A stretch of 64,000 nt of DNA, from NCBI GenBank assembly GCA_002928515.1, contig PERI01000003.1, positions 1 through 64,000 of the forward strand, in the 5' to 3' direction. Below, one piece after another: positions 56,512 to 64,000 of this stretch. The notes below the pieces were generated by a model, which saw nothing but the letters and a program-made list of their open reading frames with translations, did no database searches and was not told the origin of the DNA. Each line of letters starts with the position of its first letter. Positions within the stretch are counted from its first letter, which is position 1. A program made the translations under genes and the position numbers. The stretch is from Hyphomicrobium sp. (lineage in GTDB: Bacteria > Pseudomonadota > Alphaproteobacteria > Rhizobiales > Hyphomicrobiaceae).

Positions 56512-56540
56512 CGGGGAGTGCTTTGCCCAAGCACTCCCCG
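56512..56540. terminator. Strong hairpin between the MarR gene and cinA
   Basis: A perfect 12-bp stem (CGGGGAGTGCTT / AAGCACTCCCCG) with a five-base loop lies about 47 bases after the marR stop and 41 bases before the cinA ATG. No U-tract follows on either strand (AAATCTATT on plus), so it is a Rho-independent terminator only in part. It could also be a regulatory structure in the cinA leader. Confidence 0.5.
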
Positions 56541-56580
56541 AAATCTATTCTGGCTGCCGCCACCGGCAGCGAGGAGGCTT

Positions 56581-57072
56581 ATGTTTTCATCCGAGTTATT
56601 GGCGCGGACGCAAACCCTGCTCGCTGGTTTGCGACAGCACGGTCTGACAGTCGTGACTGCCGAAAGTTGTACTGGCGGTCTCGTTGCTGGGCTGTTGAGC
56701 GAGATCCCAGGCGCTTCCGACGTGCTTGAACGCGGATTTGTGACCTACTCCAACGAGGCCAAGGTTGAGCTGCTGGGTGTGCCTAGAGATTTGATTGATT
56801 TGCACGGTGCGGTGAGCGGCGAGGTCGCCGCAGCTATGGCTGAAGGCGCATTGCAACGAACGCGTGTCGATATAGCCGTTGCCGTGACGGGCATTGCGGG
56901 ACCAGGGGGTGCGACTGAAGGTAAGGCGGTTGGCTTGGTTTGCATTGCTGCTCAGCGTCGCGGTGAACCATCTGTGACGCGACAGTATGCGTTTGGGGAC
57001 ATTGGACGCAGCCAAGTGCGCTTGGCCAGTGTCAGCGCTGCTTTGTCTCTCATAGCCGAGGTCGCCGCATGA
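56581..57072 (+). CDS. CinA-family nicotinamide-nucleotide amidase (PncC domain)
   Basis: The 163-residue single-domain protein hydrolyses nicotinamide mononucleotide to nicotinate mononucleotide in homologues. 'VVTAESCTGGLVAGLLSEIPGASDVLERGFVTYSNEAK' contains the catalytic Ser and Thr region, and 'AVTGIAGPGGATEGKAVGLV' is the second signature. The N-terminal molybdopterin-binding-like CinA domain is absent. ATG 56581 is chosen; the ORF opens at 56518 inside the hairpin. Its stop overlaps the ATG of the pentapeptide-repeat gene (ATGA at 57069-57072), indicating coupled expression. Confidence 0.93.
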   Translation: MFSSELLARTQTLLAGLRQHGLTVVTAESCTGGLVAGLLSEIPGASDVLERGFVTYSNEAKVELLGVPRDLIDLHGAVSGEVAAAMAEGALQRTRVDIAVAVTGIAGPGGATEGKAVGLVCIAAQRRGEPSVTRQYAFGDIGRSQVRLASVSAALSLIAEVAA

Positions 57073-57887
57073 GTTGGCTATCGTCTGGCTTTGCCGCTGG
57101 TCTATCTGCGATGTGTGCGCTCGCTATCTCAGTCGCCGTTTGTGAAAATTCTGCCCTGGCCGGCGACATGACGGCCTTCGATGTGACAGGGCAGTTACAT
57201 CGGGCTGCACCGGGCGTGCGCCCCGATCTGATGCGCCGGGATTTGGAACGGCTCGATCTTTCAGAACTCAATTTCAAGAAAGCGCAGCTCAACGGCGCGA
57301 ACTTGTTTGGGGCCGATCTCAGTGGCGCGGATTTGTCAGGCGTCGATCTGTCGGGCGCAAAACTCGATCGCGTCACCGTGGTCGGTGCGCGCTTTGATGG
57401 CGCTAATCTCGATGACGCTAGTCTGTTGCGCCCATCGGCATTTACGACGCTGCAAGCGTTTGCGATTGAGGCGCCTAGTTTTCGCGCCAGCACATTGCGG
57501 CGCATCCGCATGTTCGGGCGCTTTTCTCGGTCCGATTTTTCCGGTGCGGATCTGACGGGCGCGACGTGCGCACCATTTGGCAAGACAGGCTTCATCGAAG
57601 AAATCTGGCGCTCGGAATTCTCCGGGGCAAATTTGTCTGATGCCACGCTCACAGGTGCTGATTTTACCCATGCCCTGCTCACCTTTGCCAATTTGAAGAA
57701 TGCCGTTCTGCGCAATATCAATTTGAAAGATGCCGATTTATCGGGTGCCGATCTGACAGGGGCCGATCTCACCGGTGCCAATGTCGTTGGCGCTGATTTC
57801 AGCGGGGCTATTTTGCGCGATGTGATTGGGTTCGATCAGGTGATCGGATGGGAGTTGGCGCGTAACGCAGAAAAGATCATTCGTTAG
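57069..57887 (+). CDS. Exported pentapeptide-repeat protein
   Basis: The 272-residue protein has a signal peptide ending near 'CENSALAGD' and two blocks of A(D/N)LxG pentapeptide repeats: about 70-130 ('NGANLFGADLSGADLSGVDL') and 195-262 ('LKDADLSGADLTGADLTGANV'). Between them lies a linker without repeats and 'TGATCAPFGKTGFIEEIWRSEF'. Each block should fold as a right-handed quadrilateral beta helix. Cytoplasmic relatives mimic DNA, but this one would be periplasmic, so a gyrase-protection role is unlikely. The function is unknown. It is translationally coupled to cinA. Confidence 0.85.
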   Translation: MSWLSSGFAAGLSAMCALAISVAVCENSALAGDMTAFDVTGQLHRAAPGVRPDLMRRDLERLDLSELNFKKAQLNGANLFGADLSGADLSGVDLSGAKLDRVTVVGARFDGANLDDASLLRPSAFTTLQAFAIEAPSFRASTLRRIRMFGRFSRSDFSGADLTGATCAPFGKTGFIEEIWRSEFSGANLSDATLTGADFTHALLTFANLKNAVLRNINLKDADLSGADLTGADLTGANVVGADFSGAILRDVIGFDQVIGWELARNAEKIIR

Positions 57888-57910
57888 ACAACCGGCTTTA
57901 GGCAAAGGCA

Positions 57911-58390
57911 CTATACAACGCGTTTGGGCGCTCCATAAACCTCACGCGCGCGCTGCTCGAAAGCCTCGGCGAATTTTCGAAACGCTTGATCGAACATGGT
58001 GCCGACCAGCAGTCCCAGCATCGGCGAACGGAACTCGTAGGTAATGTAGAAATCGACCAGCGAGGCAGAGGTTGCATCGGCCGTTGGCAGGTCGATGAAG
58101 CGCCAGCGGTTATCGAGATGGCGGAACGGTCCGTCGAGGTAGGTCACGTCAATGCGTTGCTCGTCGGGCTTGAGTGAGACCTTCGTGATAAAATTCTCAG
58201 CAATCGATTTGTAACCGACGCTCATGCGTGCGGTAAGTTCTTCACCGATTGCGCCCAAGGGTTTGCGAGAATTGACCACAAGGCCGGTGCAGAGCGGCAG
58301 AAATTCTGGATAGCGTTCGACGTCAGCAACCAGGGCGTACATTTGCTGCGCGCTGAATGGCACGCGGCGCTGCGTTTCAAAGGACGGCAT
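57911..58390 (-). CDS. Coq10/RatA family START-domain protein
   Basis: The 159-residue polyketide-cyclase/START fold protein begins 'MPSFETQRRVPFSAQQMYALVADVERYPEFLPLCTGLVV', the signature of the RatA/Coq10 family. The middle 'DGPFRHLDNRWRFIDL' and 'VDFYITYEFRSPMLGLLVG' are also conserved. Coq10 homologues bind ubiquinone and support respiration, while E. coli RatA was described as a toxin affecting ribosome subunits. Either is possible, and the alphaproteobacterial members are usually taken as Coq10-like. It is convergent with the pentapeptide gene, about 20 bases apart. Confidence 0.9.
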   Translation of the reverse strand: MPSFETQRRVPFSAQQMYALVADVERYPEFLPLCTGLVVNSRKPLGAIGEELTARMSVGYKSIAENFITKVSLKPDEQRIDVTYLDGPFRHLDNRWRFIDLPTADATSASLVDFYITYEFRSPMLGLLVGTMFDQAFRKFAEAFEQRAREVYGAPKRVV

Positions 58391-58430
58391 TGAAAACTCG
58401 TATGATCGCTGACGACAGCGACCGTATAGA

Positions 58431-58685
58431 TCAGACGATGATGCGCGCCAAGATAACGACGACGATGGCGCCGATGGTAGCGGTTATGATTTGCGCCGCG
58501 AGCGGATTTTTGATGCCGAGATTGACGCCGAGCGTCCCGAGCAGCCAGCCGCCAACGAAAGCGCCAATGACGCCCGACACTAGGTACTGTATCAAGCCAC
58601 CGCCACCGACGACGATGGATGCCAGAAATCCGGCGACGATACCGATCAGCGCCATGACGATCAGTTTGCGCGTGTTATCGTCCAT
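58431..58685 (-). CDS. GlsB/YeaQ/YmgE family small membrane protein
   Basis: The 84-residue protein has three hydrophobic segments and glycine-rich turns: 'ALIGIVAGFLASIVVGGGGLI', 'VSGVIGAFVGGWLLGTLGV' and 'IITATIGAIVVVILARI'. This pattern is the transglycosylase-associated (TAG) or GlsB/YeaQ/YmgE family, often linked to general stress. The function is not known. ATG 58685 is chosen because it begins at a natural N-terminus; the ORF opens at 58724 within the preceding gene's end region. Confidence 0.9.
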   Translation of the reverse strand: MDDNTRKLIVMALIGIVAGFLASIVVGGGGLIQYLVSGVIGAFVGGWLLGTLGVNLGIKNPLAAQIITATIGAIVVVILARIIV

Positions 58686-58720
58686 TGAGGGCCTCAACAG
58701 TTGAGTGTCACGGCCAAATA

Positions 58721-59002
58721 TCAAACGTGGCAGCGAGAGCCGAGATACTGACCAAGCAAGCGATTGTAATTATCGACGTCCACGCGCTGAGCGGCGCTCA
58801 ATTTGCCACCGTTGCTGGCACGTTCGACTTGAGCCGGAACGCCGCGTGAATCCAATCTATTGAGTTCGCCACGAATGGATTGGCAGGACTGGCCGATCGG
58901 CAAAGGGCGCGCTCCGGGATCATTTCCGCCAGAGGCACTGGCGCAACCTTGGAGGGCAGCGGCTGCTGTCACGACAATGGCCAGACCACGAATATCCAGC
59001 AT
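58721..59002 (-). CDS. Small lipoprotein with a Cys-Cys module (paralogue of the next gene)
   Basis: The 93-residue product has a lipoprotein signal ending LQGC, so lipidation is expected. The mature part contains one Cys pair (CQSIRGELNRL ... GSRC) about 52 residues apart. It shares spacing and residues with the downstream-numbered gene 59238-59687: C-x2-I, then 'L..G.P..VERA..GGK', and ends in a Cys. I infer a common module. The function is unknown. ATG 59002 is preferred over the ORF start at 59068. Confidence 0.72.
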   Translation of the reverse strand: MLDIRGLAIVVTAAAALQGCASASGGNDPGARPLPIGQSCQSIRGELNRLDSRGVPAQVERASNGGKLSAAQRVDVDNYNRLLGQYLGSRCHV

Positions 59003-59237
59003 GCGAAATCCTATAATCTTGTAATTTTCATAGCTTGCGCGTCTTGTATGCGCCTGATTTGCGCACAATGACCACAGCCATGCTTGCTTCGCAACCCCTT
59101 AAGGCCATCATGTGGCATCTCAGCCGCAGCGCAACCATCAGATGCAACTTTTGCATGCCAAATGATTGCGCAGCATGCCGCTCACAACTTGGTCATCTGC
59201 TGAACACACGAGGCTCAGGTCACCGGCGTCACGCGCT

Positions 59238-59687
59238 TTAGTTTCTGGGCGCGAGAGCCGTTGGTGCTGCGGCAGTCTGTGAATTTGATGCTGTGGTCGG
59301 CGCGATAGCAGCGACTGTTGGCTGAGTTGGTGGGCCAGGAACCACCGCTGCTGTCTGGGCCTTGGTAAGTTTCGGGCCGCACTTCATCTGGAAGTCGGCA
59401 TTGGCTTTATTGAGTTCGGCTTGCTTGGCGAGAGACGCGCGTTTGATTTGGACGCTCGCAGATTTGCCTTCGGCAGCTTTTTCCAGGCGCTCAGGCGTAC
59501 CTTCAGCGCGCAAGGTTTCGATCTGGCTCGCCAATGTTGTGCAGGCTGGATCGATTTTTGGAGCTGCCGCTACCTGATTGGGTGCAACAGATGCCGTCGA
59601 TAATGTCGTGCCGTTATTCGAGCAGCCTGCTGCTATCAGTGCTGACAGCGCTATGGCCGATACCGTAAGTGTTGTACGCGCTTCCAT
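59238..59687 (-). CDS. Lipoprotein with a Cys-Cys module and Ala/Pro/Thr-rich tail
   Basis: The 149-residue product has the signal 'LTVSAIALSALIAAGC' with lipobox IAAGC. The mature core runs 'CTTLASQIETLRAEGTPERL' to 'ADFQMKC', with two cysteines 55 residues apart, and is followed by an Ala/Thr/Pro-rich tail of about 45 residues. The core aligns by eye with the neighbour at 58721-59002. The function is unknown. The stop lies about 236 bases upstream of that neighbour's start, on the same strand. Confidence 0.75.
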   Translation of the reverse strand: MEARTTLTVSAIALSALIAAGCSNNGTTLSTASVAPNQVAAAPKIDPACTTLASQIETLRAEGTPERLEKAAEGKSASVQIKRASLAKQAELNKANADFQMKCGPKLTKAQTAAVVPGPPTQPTVAAIAPTTASNSQTAAAPTALAPRN

Positions 59688-59914
59688 TGGTCGTCCCCCG
59701 AGAAATTTTTGGCCAACTGGTCACAGACGCACACGTTGAGTCGCCCAAACATTTATCGATGTGCGTAATCCTGCAGCAAGTGGCGGACACTCGTCATCCA
59801 CGTTCAAGACTAGCGCATCATCGGGAATTTGTGGACATCCTGCCTCTGATGCCAAAACAGCACACTCAGGCCGAATAACTCGGATTTTCAAGTTCAGGCA
59901 TTTTGACGGTCACT

Positions 59915-60259
59915 TTAATGATTCACGCGACCGCGAATTTTTCCAGTCATTGTTGGCTGGACTTGGCGCAGGCTTTCCTCGAAGACTTTACGGAGATGCG
60001 TGATCGCATCTTGTTCGGACATATGGCCCTGAAGCTCTGCTGCGTGGGCGACGTGATGGGTGATCTCGGCTATCAGGCGGCCCCAATCCTTGACGCGCGG
60101 ACCAAAAGCATCGGCATTAATCGAGACCATCAGAGCCCCGTCGGCAATAAAGGCGCGCAACACCTCGACGGACTGTTTCGCCGTGCCCACGCCGTCGGGG
60201 ATGTCTAGTTCTTCGACCTCCGAATTTGCGGATGATGAGATTGGCTTTTTCTTAGACAT
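59915..60259 (-). CDS. DUF5076 family protein
   Basis: The 114-residue product starts at ATG 60259 ('MSKKKPISSSANSEVEELD'); the ORF runs to 60316. The core 'VEVLRAFIADGALMVSINADAFGPRVKDWGRLIAEITHHVAHA' matches my recollection of DUF5076, which is widespread in alphaproteobacteria near ftsB-eno-pdhA loci, as here. It is soluble and without cysteines. The function is unknown. It lies about 87 bases downstream of ftsB on the same strand. Confidence 0.75.
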   Translation of the reverse strand: MSKKKPISSSANSEVEELDIPDGVGTAKQSVEVLRAFIADGALMVSINADAFGPRVKDWGRLIAEITHHVAHAAELQGHMSEQDAITHLRKVFEESLRQVQPTMTGKIRGRVNH

Positions 60260-60345
60260 GGTCGTCTCCACGCATACTCGCGCGCTGTTGGCACCAGCGG
60301 CGGTCGTCAACACCATGTGGGTGGAATTCGCGGGACGTCAACGCT

Positions 60346-60633
60346 TCAACGAACGATGATGATTTTGTCGTGTCGGTCAACGTAGCCGAGAACATCGCGC
60401 GCAATCTCTTCGACGAGATCGGGGTTGGGTTGCTCGGGCGATAGCAGAGCCACATCGCGCGCGAGTTTTGCTCGCACGCTTTCCAGGCTTTTAATTTCGA
60501 AATCTAGCAGGCTCGCGCGTTCTATGAAATTTTGGCGCGCCAGATAACCATGGCGCCCATGCCAAGCATGATGGGCGAAATAGGCCGTAGCGCACAGACA
60601 GGTCAGCAACACAGATACCTGACGGACGCGCAT
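60346..60633 (-). CDS. ftsB: Septum formation initiator (FtsB/DivIC type)
   Basis: This small bitopic division protein is about 95 residues from ATG 60633. It has one transmembrane helix ('VSVLLTCLCATAYFAHHAW') followed by a coiled-coil-like segment ('FIERASLLDFEIKSLESVRAKLARDVALL') and a conserved end ('DLVEEIARDVLGYVDRHDKIII'). FtsB joins FtsL and FtsQ in the divisome of homologues. The ORF opens at 60729, and the exact start is uncertain. It lies upstream of DUF5076 and downstream of eno on the same strand, the usual alphaproteobacterial eno-ftsB order. Confidence 0.85.
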   Translation of the reverse strand: MRVRQVSVLLTCLCATAYFAHHAWHGRHGYLARQNFIERASLLDFEIKSLESVRAKLARDVALLSPEQPNPDLVEEIARDVLGYVDRHDKIIIVR

Positions 60634-60765
60634 GAGAGGCCCATTTCGCCGATCGTGACGGATACAACGCAAAACAAATTGTAGTCTCCGAGGGAATGAA
60701 GCGAAGACATTTTTTGTTTTAGCGGTCACGCCTTAATGACGGGTAAAGCCGTGTGCGATTTTCGC

Positions 60766-60788
60766 GTTTTTCGTTGTTTACGAAAAAC
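60766..60788 (-). terminator. Hairpin just after eno
   Basis: A 9-bp stem (GTTTTTCGT / ACGAAAAAC) with a five-base loop starts five bases after the eno stop on the minus strand. It is AT-rich and lacks a following U-tract, so it is at most a weak or partial terminator before ftsB. Confidence 0.35.
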
Positions 60789-60792
60789 AAAC

Positions 60793-62320
<1,528 letters not shown>

Positions 62321-62324
<4 letters not shown>

Positions 62325-63031
62325 TCGTGGCAGATGATTCCGCTCTGGTTCTGTTTTCAGGCGGTCAGGATTCGACGGTCTGCTTGGCTTGGGCGTTGCA
62401 GCGCTATCGGCGCGTCGAGACTATCGGTTTTGACTATGGGCAGCGGCACGCAATCGAGTTGCAGCAGCGTCACGTCGTACTTGCGGCTTTTCGCACACTC
62501 GATCTAGCGCACGACAAGCTAGGGCCAGACACTGTTTTGGATTTGCCCGCACTGAGTGCCATCAGCGACAGTTCTTTGACGCGCGATACCGAGATCGCGT
62601 TTGCGGCATCTGGATTGCCTACGACATTCGTGCCGGGCCGTAATCTCTTATTTCTGACCTATGCGGCAGCGCTCGCTTATCGGCGCGGGCACTCAACGCT
62701 GATCGGCGGCATGTGCGAGACGGATTTCTCCGGCTATCCCGACTGTCGCCATGCCACCATTCAATCACTTGCCACGTCGCTGTCGCTGGGTCTTGATCGC
62801 CAAGTGCTGATCGAGACGCCGCTGATGTTCGTGGATAAGGCGGGCACTTGGGCGATGGCGGACAGTCTGGGTGGATCAGCGCTGGTCGATTTGATTATCG
62901 AGCACACGCATACCTGTTACCTTGGAGATCGTTCCATACGCCATGATTGGGGTTATGGCTGCGGCACCTGCCCGGCGTGCGAGCTGCGCGCCAAGGGGTG
63001 GCGGCAATGGACGAGCACGAAGCCCGCGTAA
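62321..63031 (+). CDS. queC: 7-cyano-7-deazaguanine synthase
   Basis: QueC converts 7-carboxy-7-deazaguanine to preQ0 in queuosine synthesis. The 236-residue protein has the PP-loop '[17 protein letters not shown]', '[21 protein letters not shown]', '[15 protein letters not shown]', and a zinc motif near the end ('[14 protein letters not shown]' with an upstream Cys). The start is TTG 62321 or GTG 62327, both overlapping or abutting the GFA remnant. A queuosine-precursor transporter of the YhhQ family lies just downstream on the opposite strand, supporting a queuosine role. Confidence 0.94.
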
Positions 63032-63203
63032 ATGCTCTTAAAGCAACCGCCTCCCCTCATGAATTCTCTGAAATCATAGTGGGTTGAATAGCCTGTTCCT
63101 CAAGGAACGGCGGGGCTCGGGCGCGGGCTCTAAAAGCAGTGTCATGAACCGTTCGCATCCTCCCTGCGACAGAGACTTGAGACCCCGAACCGGACAGCCA
63201 ACC

Positions 63204-63395
63204 ATGACACGCACAGCAACAAGTCAGATGCTCAAGACCGTGAATTTCATCGTTGGGTTTGCCTTGGTGGTCATGCTGTTTCCGCATCATGGCGAACTTC
63301 CAGAAAAGCCAGCCGGTGTGCGCACCGCCATCGAACTCATCTCCAAAAAGATGTCGGTGCGCGTGATGAATACCTCGGCCATCGCCAGCGTATAA
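63204..63395 (+). CDS. Small predicted membrane protein
   Basis: From ATG 63204 the product is 63 residues, with one hydrophobic stretch 'TVNFIVGFALVVMLFPHHG' and a polar C-terminal half ('KPAGVRTAIELISKKMSVRV'). The ORF track opens at 63084, but the upstream part is low-complexity and unconvincing. I recognise no family. It lies about 170 bases after queC and ends 13 bases before the convergent yhhQ-type gene. Confidence 0.45.
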   Translation: MTRTATSQMLKTVNFIVGFALVVMLFPHHGELPEKPAGVRTAIELISKKMSVRVMNTSAIASV

Positions 63396-63408
63396 ATTTT
63401 CCTATTCC

Positions 63409-64000
63409 CTAAGTCTTGATCTTGAACGGGTTGAAATCCGTGTTCCGGTCATAGTGATCGACGTTCTCGGCGCGTTTGAGCGCACGCACGACACGCGTGG
63501 TCAATGGCAGGAACGCGATTTCGACCAACGTCTTGGTGACGAACTGCGAGACCATCAACGTCAGTACCAGTTCGTTGGGCATGATGCCGGAATTCCAAAA
63601 CGCGAGCGGATAAAACAGCGTCGAGTCCACCGCTTCGCCAGCAACTGTGGATGCCACAAAGCGCAAGCTCATATTGCGGCCTTCGCTAGCGACTTTCATT
63701 TTTGCCAGCACGTAGGAGTTGACGAACTCACCGCAGAAATAGGCGATCATCGAGGCACCGACGATACGCCAAGCATTGCCGAAGGCAATTTCATAGACCT
63801 GCTGGTTGGGCCAGCCGGGTGCGGGTGGTAGGGAGACGACAACGGCTGCCATGATGGCTGCAAAGATCAAAGCAGCAAAGCCGGTCCAGATGACGCGTCG
63901 GGCGCGCGCGTAACCGTACACTTCGGTGAGAATGTCGCCGAAGATGTAGGAAATCGGAAAGAACAACACGCCAGCACCGAAGGTGACTGCGCCGATGAAT
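63409..64000 (-). CDS. YhhQ/VUT family queuosine-precursor transporter (5' end outside window)
   Basis: This integral membrane protein belongs to the VUT/YhhQ family, which takes up preQ0/preQ1-type queuosine precursors. The frame is open to the right edge: 'FIGAVTFGAGVLFFPISYIFGDILTEVYGYARARRVIW' (quoted in part) shows that the GTG at 63969 is internal and the true start lies beyond 64000. About 197 codons are visible, with five or six hydrophobic segments; the C-terminus is complete. It is convergent with the small gene at 63204 and near queC, consistent with a role in queuosine supply. Confidence 0.9.
   Translation of the reverse strand, partial: FIGAVTFGAGVLFFPISYIFGDILTEVYGYARARRVIWTGFAALIFAAIMAAVVVSLPPAPGWPNQQVYEIAFGNAWRIVGASMIAYFCGEFVNSYVLAKMKVASEGRNMSLRFVASTVAGEAVDSTLFYPLAFWNSGIMPNELVLTLMVSQFVTKTLVEIAFLPLTTRVVRALKRAENVDHYDRNTDFNPFKIKT

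Overview
The window is chromosomal DNA from an alphaproteobacterium, most likely of the order Hyphomicrobiales (Rhizobiales). The evidence is gene order: rpsF-rpsR-DUF2232-rplI-dnaB-alr-radA on one strand; fabD-fabG-acpP-fabF-mltG-yicC-gmk facing rsmA-pdxA-surA-lptD-lptG-lptF; dusB-ntrB-ntrC-ntrY-ntrX-dat-hfq-hflX; a fused ispDF; and ftsB beside eno. All are characteristic alphaproteobacterial blocks. Base composition looks moderately GC-rich and fairly even, and I would not name a genus. Many genes start with GTG or TTG and many neighbours overlap by four bases (ATGA/GTGA), so translational coupling is common.

Layout. 1-780: degraded DNA with a remnant of a plasmid/phage-type gene, ending at the 3' end of a tRNA-Ser(UGA) gene. 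1.1-8.5 kb (+): rlpA, a D,D-carboxypeptidase, tmk, holB, metG, a TatD-family hydrolase and a PhnP-like metallo-hydrolase. 8.5-18.5 kb (-): an SDR dehydrogenase, purF, cvpA, radA, alr, dnaB, rplI, a DUF2232 membrane protein, rpsR and rpsF (with a long Gly/Arg-rich tail). 18.9-28.9 kb (+): a small acidic protein, an MFS transporter, an Old Yellow Enzyme, the fatty-acid synthesis block, mltG, yicC and gmk. 28.9-37.2 kb (-): rsmA, pdxA, a SurA-like chaperone, lptD, lptG and lptF, with pepA divergent from lptF. 39-41 kb: accessory envelope genes of unknown role, including two divergent genes whose 5' coding ends overlap. 41.3-53.8 kb: mazG (+), then (-) an FAD monooxygenase, hflX, hfq, a D-amino-acid aminotransferase, the two NtrX/NtrY and NtrC/NtrB two-component systems, and dusB. 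54-57.9 kb (+): ispDF, a short CDF-like transporter, a MarR regulator, a CinA/PncC amidase and an exported pentapeptide-repeat protein. 57.9-64 kb: a Coq10/RatA-like protein, small envelope proteins including two lipoproteins that share a Cys-Cys module, a DUF5076 protein, ftsB, eno, the tail of a lost GFA-family gene, queC, a small membrane protein and a truncated YhhQ/VUT queuosine-precursor transporter.

The genes serve core functions: peptidoglycan turnover (rlpA, carboxypeptidase, mltG, alr), outer-membrane assembly (lptDFG, SurA-like), replication (dnaB, holB, tmk, gmk), translation (metG, ribosomal proteins, rsmA, dusB), fatty-acid, isoprenoid, purine and PLP synthesis, nitrogen regulation and queuosine. 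I saw no CRISPR array, intact insertion sequence, prophage or recognisable defence system. The less ordinary points are the mobile-element remnant at the tRNA, the overlapping divergent pair at 40.6 kb, the lipoprotein pair near 59 kb, the exported pentapeptide protein coupled to cinA, the bS6 tail with a possible autoregulatory leader, and the gene remnant between eno and queC. None amounts to a convincing new system.
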